This document shows, in pieces, positions 1 to 10,201 of a stretch of DNA of 36,225 nucleotides. The first letter of the stretch is position 1. Each line of letters opens with the position of its first letter. The DNA comes from Conidiobolus incongruus B7586 (Eukaryota > Entomophthoromycota > Entomophthoromycetes > Entomophthorales > Conidiobolaceae). The stretch is taken from assembly GCA_000697335.1 (NCBI GenBank), contig JNEM01012653.1:1-36225 (forward strand). The letters run 5' to 3'. The position numbers were made by a program, and so were the translations under genes. The notes below the pieces were generated by a model. That model saw only the letters and a list, made by a program, of their open reading frames with translations, ran no database searches and was not told the origin of the DNA.

Positions 1-1043
1 ACCTTAAAGTAAATAATTAATGCTTATATTAATATTAATTAATCAAATTAAAATACTTATATTTTTTAATTTTAATATTTATTTAATACCTTTATTAATA
101 AATCAATAGGTTTTAACCCTTATTCAATAATTATAATAAATATCTTAATATAATAATTGTTTTAAAACTTTAAATCAAGTTATCTTTAAATATTATTGAA
201 TTTTAATCTAATATTAAGTATATTAACTATTTTATTTAATTTAGAGAAAAATCAAGGATTAAAAAATAATAATATTTAAAGCTATTTAAAAATCCTCTTA
301 AATATAAAACTAATATGTTTGTTTATCTAAAATAATCTATTTTTAAATTTAACTTATTTAAATCTAGCTTAAATCTAAAATACTTACTATTATATTATAG
401 TATATATAAAATTTAATCTATTAATTTAATTTGTAAAAATATTATCTTAAAACTACTTTTAACTTTGAGGATTAACTTTATTATTTATATATTTAAAATT
501 AGATCTAATAATTAATTAAGATAAAAAAAATACTATATTGATTATATAATTAAATCTAAATCTATTAGGAATAAGCTTTATTTTTATATGTAAAAATAAG
601 TTATCTTATTAATGAAGCTATATAAAAACATTTATAAAATACTAATAATATCTTAACTTATTATACCTATTTACAAAAATTTAAAGATTATGTCTCTTTT
701 AAGAAATCTATTAAAGGAGTATTAAGAGACTAATTCTCTAAATTTATATATATATATATATTTATTTAATTTCATTAACTATAAATTATATAATTAATTT
801 ATATTTTTATAGTTAAACTAATTATATAAATAATATAAAATTATTTAATACACAAGATTCTTCTCTTTTCCTTTTAATTCTTATTATTTCTTATTTTTTA
901 TATTGCTTTTAAAATTAAAATTACATTTTATCAATATTATAGTATATTAGTACTACCTAATATAAATCTTAATATATAAATAACTTATCCTAATTTAAAG
1001 CTTAATTAAACTTTGTTTATACTAATATATTATATTCTATATA
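1..1043. other. AT-rich desert, probably decayed repeats
   Basis: No open frame of useful length and no RNA gene is visible. Base composition is much poorer in G and C than the gene-bearing parts of the window, and TpA steps dominate. A short imperfect AT microsatellite lies near 740-765. The stretch abuts the nested transposons that follow and shares their composition, so it is probably old mobile DNA. No family could be named. Confidence 0.5.
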
Positions 1044-1074
1044 CTAACCTGCAAAAATAAGTTATAAAATCAAA
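1044..1074 (+). repeat. Left terminal inverted repeat of outer element
   Basis: It is the reverse complement of 2573-2603 at 28 of 31 positions, with TA immediately outside. Confidence 0.75.
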
Positions 1075-1233
1075 TATATATATATATTTTAATTAATAAC
1101 TAAAACAATTGTATATATTAATTTTCTTGAAATTATAATATATAATTAAGGTATATTATTTGATTATAAATAAATATATTTAGATATATTTAGTAAACTA
1201 TTAGTAAAAATATTAACCCTTAATATTTAACTA

Positions 1234-1271
1234 AGGTGAGTTATAAATTTACAGGTTTTTGAGATAAAAGG
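1234..1271 (+). repeat. Left TIR of inner Tc1-type element
   Basis: It starts AGGTGAG directly after TA and matches the reverse complement of 2385-2422, with one mismatch in the outer 28 nt. Confidence 0.85.
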
Positions 1272-1384
1272 ATATATTTAACAATATATAACCATATCTT
1301 TTTTCTCTCTTTGCTATTATTTTATATAATATTTTTTCAAATATACTAAATTCTTGTTATTAGTATCATTATACTTAAATCCCT

Positions 1385-2378
1385 CTCTAAAAAAATTTAC
1401 TTGTGTATTAATCAACTTTATAAAGAAAATAAATCAACTTGTGATATTGTTAAAATTACTAGTGTTAACTAGTCTATTATAGTTAAGGTTGTTAAGAATA
1501 ATAATAAAAACATATTTAAACTTAAGTGTATTAAAATCATAGATAAATATGATAAGAAGTATATTTATAGGTTAGTTAGTATAGGTAAGTATAGTATTAT
1601 TATAAAAATATAGCAGGAACTATAAAACTATACAAAAATATTAGTTAGCACTAATATTATTATATATGCTTTATATTAACATAGATACCACTTATATCTT
1701 AAGAAAAAACACCCCCAACTAAAAAAATCCCACTATAAAGTTAGGTGGGAGTTTAAATATTGCTATTAATATTAAACTAAAACTAATTAGAGTAAGGTTA
1801 TTTAGTTTAATGAAACAAAAATATACTTTAGTAGATTTAATAAAAAAACTAAATACTTTAAAAAAAATATAAAACTACTATAGAATTATTATGTTAATTT
1901 TACCTAAAAGTACAATGGTAGGTTAATTATAGTTTAAGGATATATGTTGTTTTTAAGTGTAAGGTATCTTTATAAAGTTAATAGGGGAATTAATACTAAA
2001 ATATACTAAAGTATTTTAAACAATAAATTGAAAAAACTATTAAATAATATTGGTTAAACAAATTTAATATTATTTTCTAGTAAGATAATGTTTCTTACTA
2101 TATTATAACTTCTACTACCAAATAGCTTAAAAATAGCAAGATAATAGTTATAAAGTAGCTTCTTTAATTTCTTAACTTTAACCTAATTAAATATCTTTAG
2201 GATTAGTTAAAAAAAGCTATTAAAGCTTTCCCCCTAGTAAAAAATTTAGATCAATTTTAAGAATATGTTTAAGAAACATAGAACAAGATTAACCTTTCTT
2301 AGTGTAAGAAGTTAGTTGATTCTATACCCTACAAACTTAAAGAAGTTAGAAAAGCTAAAGCTAGATACACTAGGTTTT
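1385..2378 (+). pseudogene. Tc1-family transposase remnant (DDE type)
   Basis: The family is recognised from degraded landmarks. At 1797-1823 the frame reads V-I-stop-F-N-E-T-K-I, matching the Tc1 motif W-S-D-E-T-K-F around the first catalytic Asp. Near 2083-2095 Q-D-N survives, as in the second motif Q-D-N-A-P-C-H. At 2174-2210 the frame reads N-F-N-L-I-K-Y-L-stop-D, matching D-L-N-P-I-E-H-L-W-D around the third acidic residue. The C-terminal end, near 2340-2378, reads K-A-R-Y-T-R-F, as in other Tc1 proteins. The losses (Trp to stop, Asp to Asn, Glu to Lys) are all G-to-A changes on this strand. The gene is dead. An upstream helix-turn-helix region near 1400-1600 is less clear. Confidence 0.8.
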
Positions 2379-2384
2379 AATTTT

Positions 2385-2422
2385 TTTTTATCACCAAAAA
2401 CCTATAAATTTATAACTCACCT
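2385..2422 (-). repeat. Right TIR of inner Tc1-type element
   Basis: It ends CTCACCT followed by TA and is the partner of 1234-1271. Confidence 0.85.
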
Positions 2423-2572
2423 TAAGTAAAATTTAAATGTTTATATTTTAACCAATTAATAGCTAAATATCATTATATAATGATATATATTATTAATAAA
2501 TATAATAGATTTTAATTATTTAAGTTTATTTCATTAAATATTAATCAAGTTATTAGTAAAAATATAAGTGTT

Positions 2573-2603
2573 TTTGATTTTATAACTCATTTTTGTGGGT
2601 TAG
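2573..2603 (-). repeat. Right terminal inverted repeat of outer element
   Basis: It is the partner of 1044-1074. TA follows at 2604-2605. Confidence 0.75.
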
Positions 2604-2605
2604 TA

Positions 2606-3470
2606 TATTATCTTACTATATTCTATATCATATTCTATACCATATTATTTTTATATTAAGTTTTTCTCTATATTATAATAGTTTAATTACCACTATACTT
2701 ATAATATTAATTTGAAGCTATAAAACATTTTTTATTTAAAAATAATTAGAAAAAACTAACTTATCTAATATATTCTTTAGATTATAACTTATTTATTATA
2801 ATTATTATAAATAGTTAGAAAAATAACTTAAAAGAAAAAAATTTTTATAAAAGAATTTAATCAATTTATAAAATATCAAATTTCAGTTTTTGATAAAAAA
2901 AACTATTTTTTTAAGATTAAAAATTTGTTAAGAATATAGCAAAAAGTTATTAATAATAAAAAACTATCAAATTTATATTATATTATTATTTTTATCAATT
3001 ATAAATCAAAATATTTATTTATTTTTAATTACAAAATTTCCCATAATTTAAATTTCAAGGTAATAATTTAACTTTTCTTTTTAATATTAAATATTATAAT
3101 CTAATAATTTAAATTAACTATTTAATTTAATCAAAATAATTTTAATTTTAATATATTTTCTAATTTTCTAGATTAAATGATAATATCAATCAACAAATAT
3201 AAATTTTATTAAAATAATATTATTAAAGAATTAAACAATCTAAAAATTTATTTAATTATATTATTGAATATAATAATTATTAAATTTGAAATAAATTATA
3301 TCAATATATCTAATTCAGTCAACTCAAATTATTATGTAAATATATTTAATCAAACTTAAGATATTCAAATAATTTAAATTATTTAAGGATCAATCATTAT
3401 TATTAGTTAAATTTTAATAAATATGTGAAAAAATTTATTCTTTAGAATAATTCATATTTTAAACGAATTA
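2606..3470. other. AT-rich stretch, no gene seen
   Basis: The composition is as extreme as in 1-1043. No open frame, RNA gene or clear repeat pair was found. Probably the right flank of the repeat-derived region; it ends abruptly where GC content rises near 3470. Confidence 0.5.
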
Positions 3471-3474
3471 TACT

Positions 3475-3685
3475 GTACTGGATGGTTGCTAGATTTATTG
3501 GACTAATTAAGCAGAGTCAGGGTGCAGAGGAAGTTGAACCAAGAAAGGTTTATCAACAGACTGACCACACTAAAGTCTCCCCTTGTAGAAGGGTATATTG
3601 TCTAACTATTTATAGGAGAATGAGTCGGGTTGTGATTTATGGGAATTCTGAGAGTCATTATTTATCTGTGACATATACCTAATTT
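3475..3685 (+). other. GC-raised island with consecutive hairpins: candidate structured RNA
   Basis: About 210 bp of clearly higher GC than either flank. On the plus strand it contains, one after another, GTTGAACC (3533-3540) pairing with GGTT-TAT-CAAC (3547-3557), AGACT (3558-3562) with AGTCT (3574-3578), and CCCTT (3580-3584) with AAGGG (3589-3593) around a GTAG loop. A 10-bp stem with one bulge joins 3592-3602 to 3670-3679, overlapping the CCCTT/AAGGG hairpin by two bases. A T-run (TAATTTTTTTG) follows, near 3685-3695. A 66-codon open frame (3482-3682) covers the same stretch but has no recognisable motif. Candidates considered were snRNA, SRP, RNase P/MRP and H/ACA RNA; none could be assigned from signature sequences. 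It could also be a remnant exon. Confidence 0.35.
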
Positions 3686-3699
3686 AATTTTTTTGTTTA

Positions 3700-4163
3700 A
3701 ATTTAAATTGCAATTCTGATATAATTTTGTATTTAACCCCTATTATATACTTATATCAAGTTAATTCAAACCTTGAAAATTATTCATATAATTCAGATTG
3801 TGTTTTCTACCTCAGTGATAGTGTTCAAAGCAAACAGTAATAAGGCTAGCTACAAATACTATTGTAATGATATGTTTGCAGATAATTCTACTTTGAAATT
3901 AATAATATTTAGAATTATATTTCTAACTATTAAATTTAGTTAAAAAGATTAAAATAATGTGCACTGAATCTCAAAACTCCAAATATATATATATATATAT
4001 AAATTCAAATTGCTTTTAATATACCAAATAAACCAATTTATTTTTAATTTATTATTCAAAAATATTATTAAAATGTTTAATAATTTAATTTTGAATTATA
4101 ACTAATAAATTATTATTATTCCTATTTGTTAAAAATAAAAATTTTATTTTGAATTATATTTTT
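3700..4163. other. Intergenic, no gene seen
   Basis: AT-rich spacer with an (AT)n microsatellite near 3984-4001. It lies downstream of the minus-strand gene ending at 4164, so it should hold that gene's 3' untranslated region. Confidence 0.5.
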
Positions 4164-6818
4164 TTAATAATAAAACTTATTGGATTGAAATGGCTGGGTA
4201 TCATCATTCCGCATACTTTGATCTAAAGCTAGCCACTCATTCATTAAATTGCCAGTTAATTTAACACCAAGTGTGGTTTTGGCCAAATTCTAAACATTGT
4301 AATTAGTAAATCGAAATGTATATATATAATATAATGCTACCATTTTGATATCAATGTCAAACTGTTCCAATTGATTGGATCTCCTCCAACATTTGAAGAG
4401 TCTCAACTTTTGCTTATTCTGAACATCCTTAGGTAATTTGTTCCTGAGTTGGTTGAAGTTGCGCCATTGGTTGAAGCTGCGTTTGAGTATACGTTCCTTC
4501 ATAAATTGCTTGTAAGCTTGATGCAAGTTGGCGGCATTTTGATGCTCATTAGGGAACTCTGCAGTTTGGGACGAAATGCTTGGAGTAATAGTCTTTGTGA
4601 GACTTAGACGGTTTGGAGTGGGCGTAACCATATCCGGATCTGTAGAAAAGCTGGCGAGCGGCGTTGACTTGGTACTGCTGAGAACTCTATTGCTGCTACT
4701 TTGGGCAGAACTGGAGAGCTGGAAAGACTGAGATCGAGAGTGAGCGAAAAGCTTTTGGCGATTGAAGCTTGGCGTAGAAGCTTGGGAAGATTTTGGATTC
4801 AAAGTGACATTCCTTAATGATTGGAACTGAATAGTTTGAGCTCTTTTTGGTGTCATTATTTTCGTAGTATTAAACTGGAATGATTGATTCTGCTGATTTT
4901 GACAATGTGTATTTACAAGTCGCCATTTTTGGAAAGTATGAGCTAATATTCAAAAATATTAATTATAATAATCAGACTATAAATATATAAGTAAAGTGTT
5001 ACCGAGAGTAGTCAAATTACCAATATTACTAGAATTTTTCAGTTCTAAAAATTGGTGAAATACAGATCTGAGCTTGACAAATGAAGTTTCTAAATAAATA
5101 ATTTTAATTTATAAATTATACAATATGTTAATTATAAAATTACTCTTCAATCGATTATTATTAAACTCTTGCAGTAAGTGCATTAATTCGGGATCGTAAA
5201 AATCATAATCGAAAGAGTTGAACTGATTTTGAATTGGATTACTTTGAAAGAACTGGTACGTGTTAAAATCCTAATTTAATCAAGATATATTAATACACGT
5301 GATTAATTAAATCAATAAATATAATTACAGATTGCAACGAAATTGATGATGGATTAGACTGAGGGTATTGAACTTTAAATTGTTGCTGAATTTGAGATCG
5401 TAAAGGATGTTGCAATTGATTTAAATATTCATGATAAGGTTTTTGTTGTCTAAAATAAGTTCAAATTATTAATATATTTAATAAATCTAATGAATAAAAT
5501 AAATTAAAATTAATACCTTATATTCATCAAATTTATTTTTTTACGAATAGAATCCCTAGTCCTATTAAAATAGTTTTTGTTTTTGGAATACTATTTAACG
5601 TATTAATATTCACATAAAAATATAAATTAATAATATATTTACCTTTTTGATAAATTTCTTATTTAAAAATATGATACTCCTGTGATTGGTGAGTTTAAAT
5701 TTTAAAAATGATTTTAGATATACTTGAATCATTTTGTATTTGAGTATGAGACTGTAGTCTTTGAGGGAGTGCTCAATCCATCTTTTGAAGGGAGGGAATT
5801 TGAATTCTACAGGATTCCACCTCAGTTTGTTGTTGTTCATAGGTTTGGATATTTGTAATTTCTAATGAATTCGATTAAATCATTGAAATAAAAAAATGAA
5901 TGTTGAACATTACTTTGAACTTTTTATAAGTTAAGTTTCGTGCGTGATTCTTCGTTATATTCATAAAACTTTTATTTAAGTTATCCCTAAATGAAATTAT
6001 TAAATTAATCTAATAACTAAATGATTATAATATATTGATTACCTCTGATTAGCTACTGGTAACTGATTCATTGGTGGGATATGGATGAAATTTTGCTGCT
6101 TAGAGTGTTTATTTAATATCATATCACTTTCATCCATATCATTCTCATGAATTTGATTCAGTGAATTTAAAAAATCGGGATTCACTAGGGATGATCGTGT
6201 ACTCCAACCATCGTAATCGCTGTTGATAGCTGGATGATACTTTAAATTGGAATTGATTAAATCTAAGCTAAGTTCTGATAATCTATCGTTGCCGACTCTA
6301 AACTCATCCTCAGTCTCCCAGTCGTTATCATTGAATACACCTTCACTCTTCCATAACTCAATATTATTATCTTTGAAGGGGTATTCGTTCGATGTTTTAG
6401 GCAAAAGGGGCGAATTTGGAGGGGAAGGGGAGTCCAAACCAATATTATTGTTAACATGATCATTTGTTCCACTAAAAATATTATAGAACATATATTAATA
6501 AAAACTTAGATAAATAAAATGTTAAAAAAATACTTTTGAATTGGTTGAATAGTCAAATTAACATCATTATTGACTTTATGGCCATTAACACCATTATTAC
6601 TTATACTGCCATTATTATTCACTGGAGCTTGAAATTTGTTTTTATCAAATTCCAATTCTTTTTGAAGAATTTCGTTAGATTCATTATCATTCTAAATCAA
6701 ATTGATTTAATAAAAATATATATTTTTGATATTTATATAAATATTAAATTACTAATAAATCAAAAGGTTTCCAATCATAATAAATAAAATTTAATACGCT
6801 CTGGTGATATCGTTCCAT
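4164..6818 (-). CDS. Sfi1-repeat-like protein, 11 exons (putative centrin-binding/spindle-pole protein)
   Basis: Exons (minus): 6798-6818, 6534-6691, 6043-6471, 5914-5986, 5643-5861, 5517-5590, 5329-5449, 5144-5270, 5003-5089, 4341-4942, 4164-4289. All junctions have GT donors and AG acceptors and keep frame, giving 678 residues. The N-terminal third is Asn/Asp/Ser-rich and acidic, probably disordered. From about residue 250 it carries helical segments with an F-x-x-W-[KR] pattern: F-K-R-W near 251, F-Q-K-W-R near 440, F-N-Q-W-R at 593-597 and F-K-C-W-R at 619-623, separated by a Ser/Thr/Pro-rich linker. Known: Sfi1 repeats end in L-x3-F-x2-W-[KR] and bind centrin at the spindle pole half-bridge. 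The match is partial and repeats are few, so the function is tentative. The gene model is strong; the 21-nt first exon is the weakest part. Confidence 0.75.
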
Positions 6819-9348
6819 ATTGATAATAACCCAATTTTATATTTTGTAAAATGTATTATTATTAAAAAGTTTTTAATTATTTACAACAAAATTAATTTAA
6901 TTCAACAACTTTTAATATATCACACTTTTAAATTAATAAAATTTAATTAGCCTCCAACATTTAATTGGATTGTTAAATATTATGGGAAATTTGATGAATT
7001 TCTAATTTGAGTTAATATGTTCTATTTCCAGAATCAGATAGTGGTAAATTAACTAGCGTGATGTTGTGTCAAAATTGGTATTTGAGGTACTTTTTTACTC
7101 CTTGATTTTATCTTAATTTATCATGTAAAGGTTATTTTATTTTTTAAATAATGAAAGGCTCACTGACAATAGAAAATGAATGATGATTGAATCATTTTTA
7201 ATGAGATGATATATGATACAAAGTGATTAATATTGTTTCACAAATGGAAGTAATTGAATGATATTAATCTTGTTTGTCCATTTAATTTTTCAATAATATG
7301 TTGACCGTTTCTTTTTCACAAATTTCTAAGAATAATAATGCTAAATTTTTAAATAAGAATTTAAATATATTGCAACTAAATGATATTGAAATTTTGTAAA
7401 TAGTTTAATACTTTTCATACTATCAGATTTCAATATTTATCAAATTGAGCAATATTCCAATTTTAGTAAATTTTTGGATGTATTTTATATGTTCTAATCA
7501 TCTCCAACACCTAAAAAATGAGCCAATATCATCGTTAAAAAATACAATGAATATGTGAAAAAATTAATATTTGAGTTCGAAATAATTTTGCCTTTATATT
7601 ATAGAAATTTAATCAAAATTTATATGGAAATATAAACATATCAAGTATAATAAGTGTTAGAGATAATACATAGTTGTATTAATTTTAATATCTTAAATTT
7701 GGGACAATATTGAATATATATTTAGGACAAGCAAATGTCTTTTTAAAAAGATGTGTGCAAAATGGTAATCTTAATTTTTAGACTTTCCCAGATGGTAGAA
7801 TGATCCACCTACTGATCGATAAACAGTAGAAAGCTCTAGACAATTACGCCAAGGAAGAATACCTCCATTCAAAATTTATTATTAATCAAATAATACTTTT
7901 CTCATTCTAATTTTATTAGCTCTGATTATTTTTAACATATTTCATATCAATCACAACTTTCTTTTTCAATATTCTCTGATTTGCAACATTTTTATTTGTT
8001 TTAATTTCTGTTTATTTGATTTTATTTTTTCATAATTACTTTTTGTATTATTTAGTATCTTATATTATTTTTACATTATTTAAACTTGTTAATAATTTCT
8101 GATATATTAAATATATATTAATATGATTAAGTTCTCAATCTAAATAATTCAATTAAAGAAATATTCATATATTGAATTATACTGGATTTATTAATGTAAA
8201 TATATAATATAATTTTAGTAATGATACGACTATGCAATGGTAAGGTAAAATCTTTGTAAAAAATATATAATACAATTCAATAGATATATTATAATAATTT
8301 CACTCTCAAAACAAAATATTCATTAGTGTTAATTTATATTTAAAATATTTGTGCATAGGTAATATATTATTATATTCAATTAAAAATATCCAATGTATAT
8401 CTATTTAAAAGCAAAGTCAAAGATTATTAACTTATTGCAAAAATTTTGTTGAGTAATATTTTTCAAGATATCATTTTTTAAAATTATCACCCATTTTAAG
8501 TTATTAGTTTTAATAAAAAGGTCTCTTAAAAATTTTAAATAATGAATACTAATAGACCATTCCTCTTTTTTAAGTATAATTGAGTGTAATAGAAAGCTTT
8601 TTTAATATTTGTAGTCTAATGAAAATGAGGTATACATTAATTCAGCATTAAAATGCTACATTTGAGAGTGGTAATAGTAATATAACAACAATTATTCACT
8701 CCATTGAAACGTTAAGCATGATGTTGAATTATAATTTCCTTATTTCTAGTCACTGGCAAGGTTATTTTAAACTATTGTAATATTAATATTCATAACATTA
8801 ATTAGCTCAAAATTATAACCAATTAATTATTATTATAAAAATTGAAACTTTAGGATCAAATTAATAATAATTTTTTCATTTTGTTCAACAAATTATCAAT
8901 AATTATCATCATTCATAATTTTCATTTTCTCAAGTTTTAATTATTATGAAAATATCCTGACAAATTGCCTGAATTTGATTTAATATCAAACGAATATATT
9001 TGAAAGTTTAAAGTACATACTAATTTGTAATCATAGTTTTATAAAATGATTCTAAAAATTTTTTTAAATACAATTAATAGATTTTGTGCAATATTATTGA
9101 TTTATTATATCGATAGTTTGGATCTTGATCACAACTATCAATCATTTGAATTCATAAACTAGCGTCACATGTTCAATTAGAGTAATGAATTTCAATAATT
9201 TCAAAGTATCGACGGGTTTTCATTACACTTATTATATTGGAAAAGACTCAACAAATAAAACGTTACTATAGTAAATTTAAAGATAATCAATAGTTTGTTC
9301 TAATTAAAAATAGACAATATTCAAATTAAAGTATTTCGATTTAACATA
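6819..9348. other. Long intergenic stretch
   Basis: No convincing gene. One short stretch of more complex sequence (7730-7870) is listed separately. The rest is AT-rich spacer without tRNA-like cloverleaf motifs, repeats or open frames above about 40 codons that look coding. Immediately left of it the minus-strand gene begins at 6818, so its promoter should be here. Confidence 0.5.
7730..7870. other. Complex-sequence island, unassigned
   Basis: A patch of higher GC in the empty spacer. It contains a perfect 6-bp hairpin, CTACTG (7809-7814) with CAGTAG (7824-7829), and a partial palindrome around 7831-7840. On the minus strand a frame of about 34 codons stays open; on the plus strand a frame reads coding-like either side of a stop. 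It could be a gene relic or a small structured RNA. No family recognised. Confidence 0.25.
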
Positions 9349-9735
9349 ATGTTGGCATTGTTCAGTAATTATCTCAAACCTTATTTTCATAAAATTCTTA
9401 ATGGTAAAAATAATACTATTGAATTATCCAATAATATAACCAATGATCAAGATACCTTCATCACACCTAAATTTTATGCACAAGTATAATTCAATTTCAT
9501 AACATATCAATCAAATTCAGAGGTTCCATTAATTGCCACAGGTACTTCATTATGATCAATCAACATAAATTACAAAAAATCCTCTTAAAAATTGATTAGT
9601 ATCACAGTATTAATCATTTCATTACATTCCAATAAATTTATATTGATAAAAAGCTTGCTAGCCCTTATCGTTTCGGTGTATTTTTCAAATAGTGGCATGG
9701 AAAGGCTCCCTTTAGTATGTGGTGAATTAAAGTAA
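9349..9735 (+). CDS. Possible small spliced gene, unknown
   Basis: Tentative exons 9349-9483, 9523-9541 and 9608-9735 would give 93 residues with canonical GT/AG introns. The last exon encodes a hydrophobic run (L-L-A-L-I-V-S-V-Y-F) that could be one membrane segment. The 19-nt middle exon and a coding-like stretch just past the stop, in another frame, make a decayed or larger gene equally possible. No homology recognised. Confidence 0.22.
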
Positions 9736-9831
9736 TTTCAAACTAGATTCAAATCACAATTTAAAGATATTATTATCGGTTCTTTTGATGTTTTTTAATA
9801 ATCATTATTCTAAGTTAATGATTTCGAAATG

Positions 9832-9839
9832 TATAAATA
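9832..9839 (+). promoter_or_regulatory. TATA box of the 74-residue secreted peptide gene
   Basis: TATAAATA lies 72 bp before the start codon at 9904, with no other good start in between. The identical octamer sits 63 bp before the other small-peptide gene (start 12049, minus). Confidence 0.5.
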
Positions 9840-9903
9840 CGGAATTTGGAATACTCAAAATTATTAATATAACTACCAATTTTAATAATATCAACTATTC
9901 ATA

Positions 9904-10128
9904 ATGAAATTCACTTATTATCACACTTTTTTAACTCTAATCTCAGCTGTTCTAACTTCAAATCCCAATGAAGACACTAATAATAATGTGGCCGATTATC
10001 AATCACATTATGAGGGTCAAGGGTACCCGAGCAAACAAGATCGAGATCTCACACTCAAAGTTATACTCGATCTCCTCAATCTACTTAATGTCAATGTCGA
10101 TGCAAATATTGGAAGTCTCCAGTATTAG
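9904..10128 (+). CDS. Small secreted peptide, 74 residues, unknown
   Basis: Single exon. Residues 1-18 form a plausible signal peptide: Lys at position 2, then a hydrophobic and aromatic core ending L-I-S-A-V-L-T-S. The mature part is short, acidic and Asn-rich, then forms a Leu/Val-rich amphipathic stretch (V-I-L-D-L-L-N-L-L-N-V) before ending in Q-Y. There are no cysteines, so it is not a disulphide-rich effector type. The first ATG after the TATA box was chosen as start. It converges with the four-TM protein gene, whose stop is only 73 bp away. Secretion is inferred from sequence; the role is unknown. Confidence 0.6.
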   Translation: MKFTYYHTFLTLISAVLTSNPNEDTNNNVADYQSHYEGQGYPSKQDRDLTLKVILDLLNLLNVNVDANIGSLQY

Positions 10129-10201
10129 TGATCAATCATTAATAAGCATTTAATTTCAATATACGCACTATTTATTGCTATTAAATCTATTTCAGATTAT
10201 A

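Larger units (their letters stand above)
1234..2422 (+). mobile_element. Decayed Tc1/mariner-type DNA transposon inserted in the outer element
   Basis: This 1189-bp element begins AGGTGAGTTATAAATTTA and ends with its inverted repeat. The TIRs are about 38 nt (1234-1271 and 2385-2422), with 27 of the first 28 positions matching. TA duplications lie at 1232-1233 and 2423-2424. The size is typical of a short Tc1 element with one transposase gene. The interior, read on the plus strand, still shows Tc1 transposase landmarks in order, so orientation is clear. Its position between the two ends of the outer element dates it as the younger insertion. Confidence 0.85.
1044..2603. mobile_element. Outer TIR element (Tc1-like/MITE), interrupted by a second transposon
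   Basis: Terminal inverted repeats of about 31 nt lie at 1044-1074 and 2573-2603. They begin CTAACCYRCAAAAATRAGTT when read inwards, match at 28 of 31 positions, and the three differences are all transitions. Each end is flanked by TA (1042-1043 and 2604-2605), the Tc1/mariner target duplication. Subtracting the inner element and its duplicated TA leaves about 370 bp with no coding trace, so this is a MITE-like or internally deleted copy. The TIR shares the core RAGTTATAAA with the inner element, suggesting related families. Seen: repeats, TA flanks, nesting. Inferred: family. Confidence 0.75.

Noticed and set aside
3475-3685. Assignment as SRP RNA
   Set aside because: Only a faint GTCAGG...GGAAG resemblance; no convincing GNAR-capped helix 8 or 5' Alu-domain motif was found.
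6247-6787. Plus-strand frames at 6247-6459 and 6536-6787
   Set aside because: They are antisense to exons 2 and 3 of the spliced minus-strand gene, or run through its introns with low-complexity sequence.
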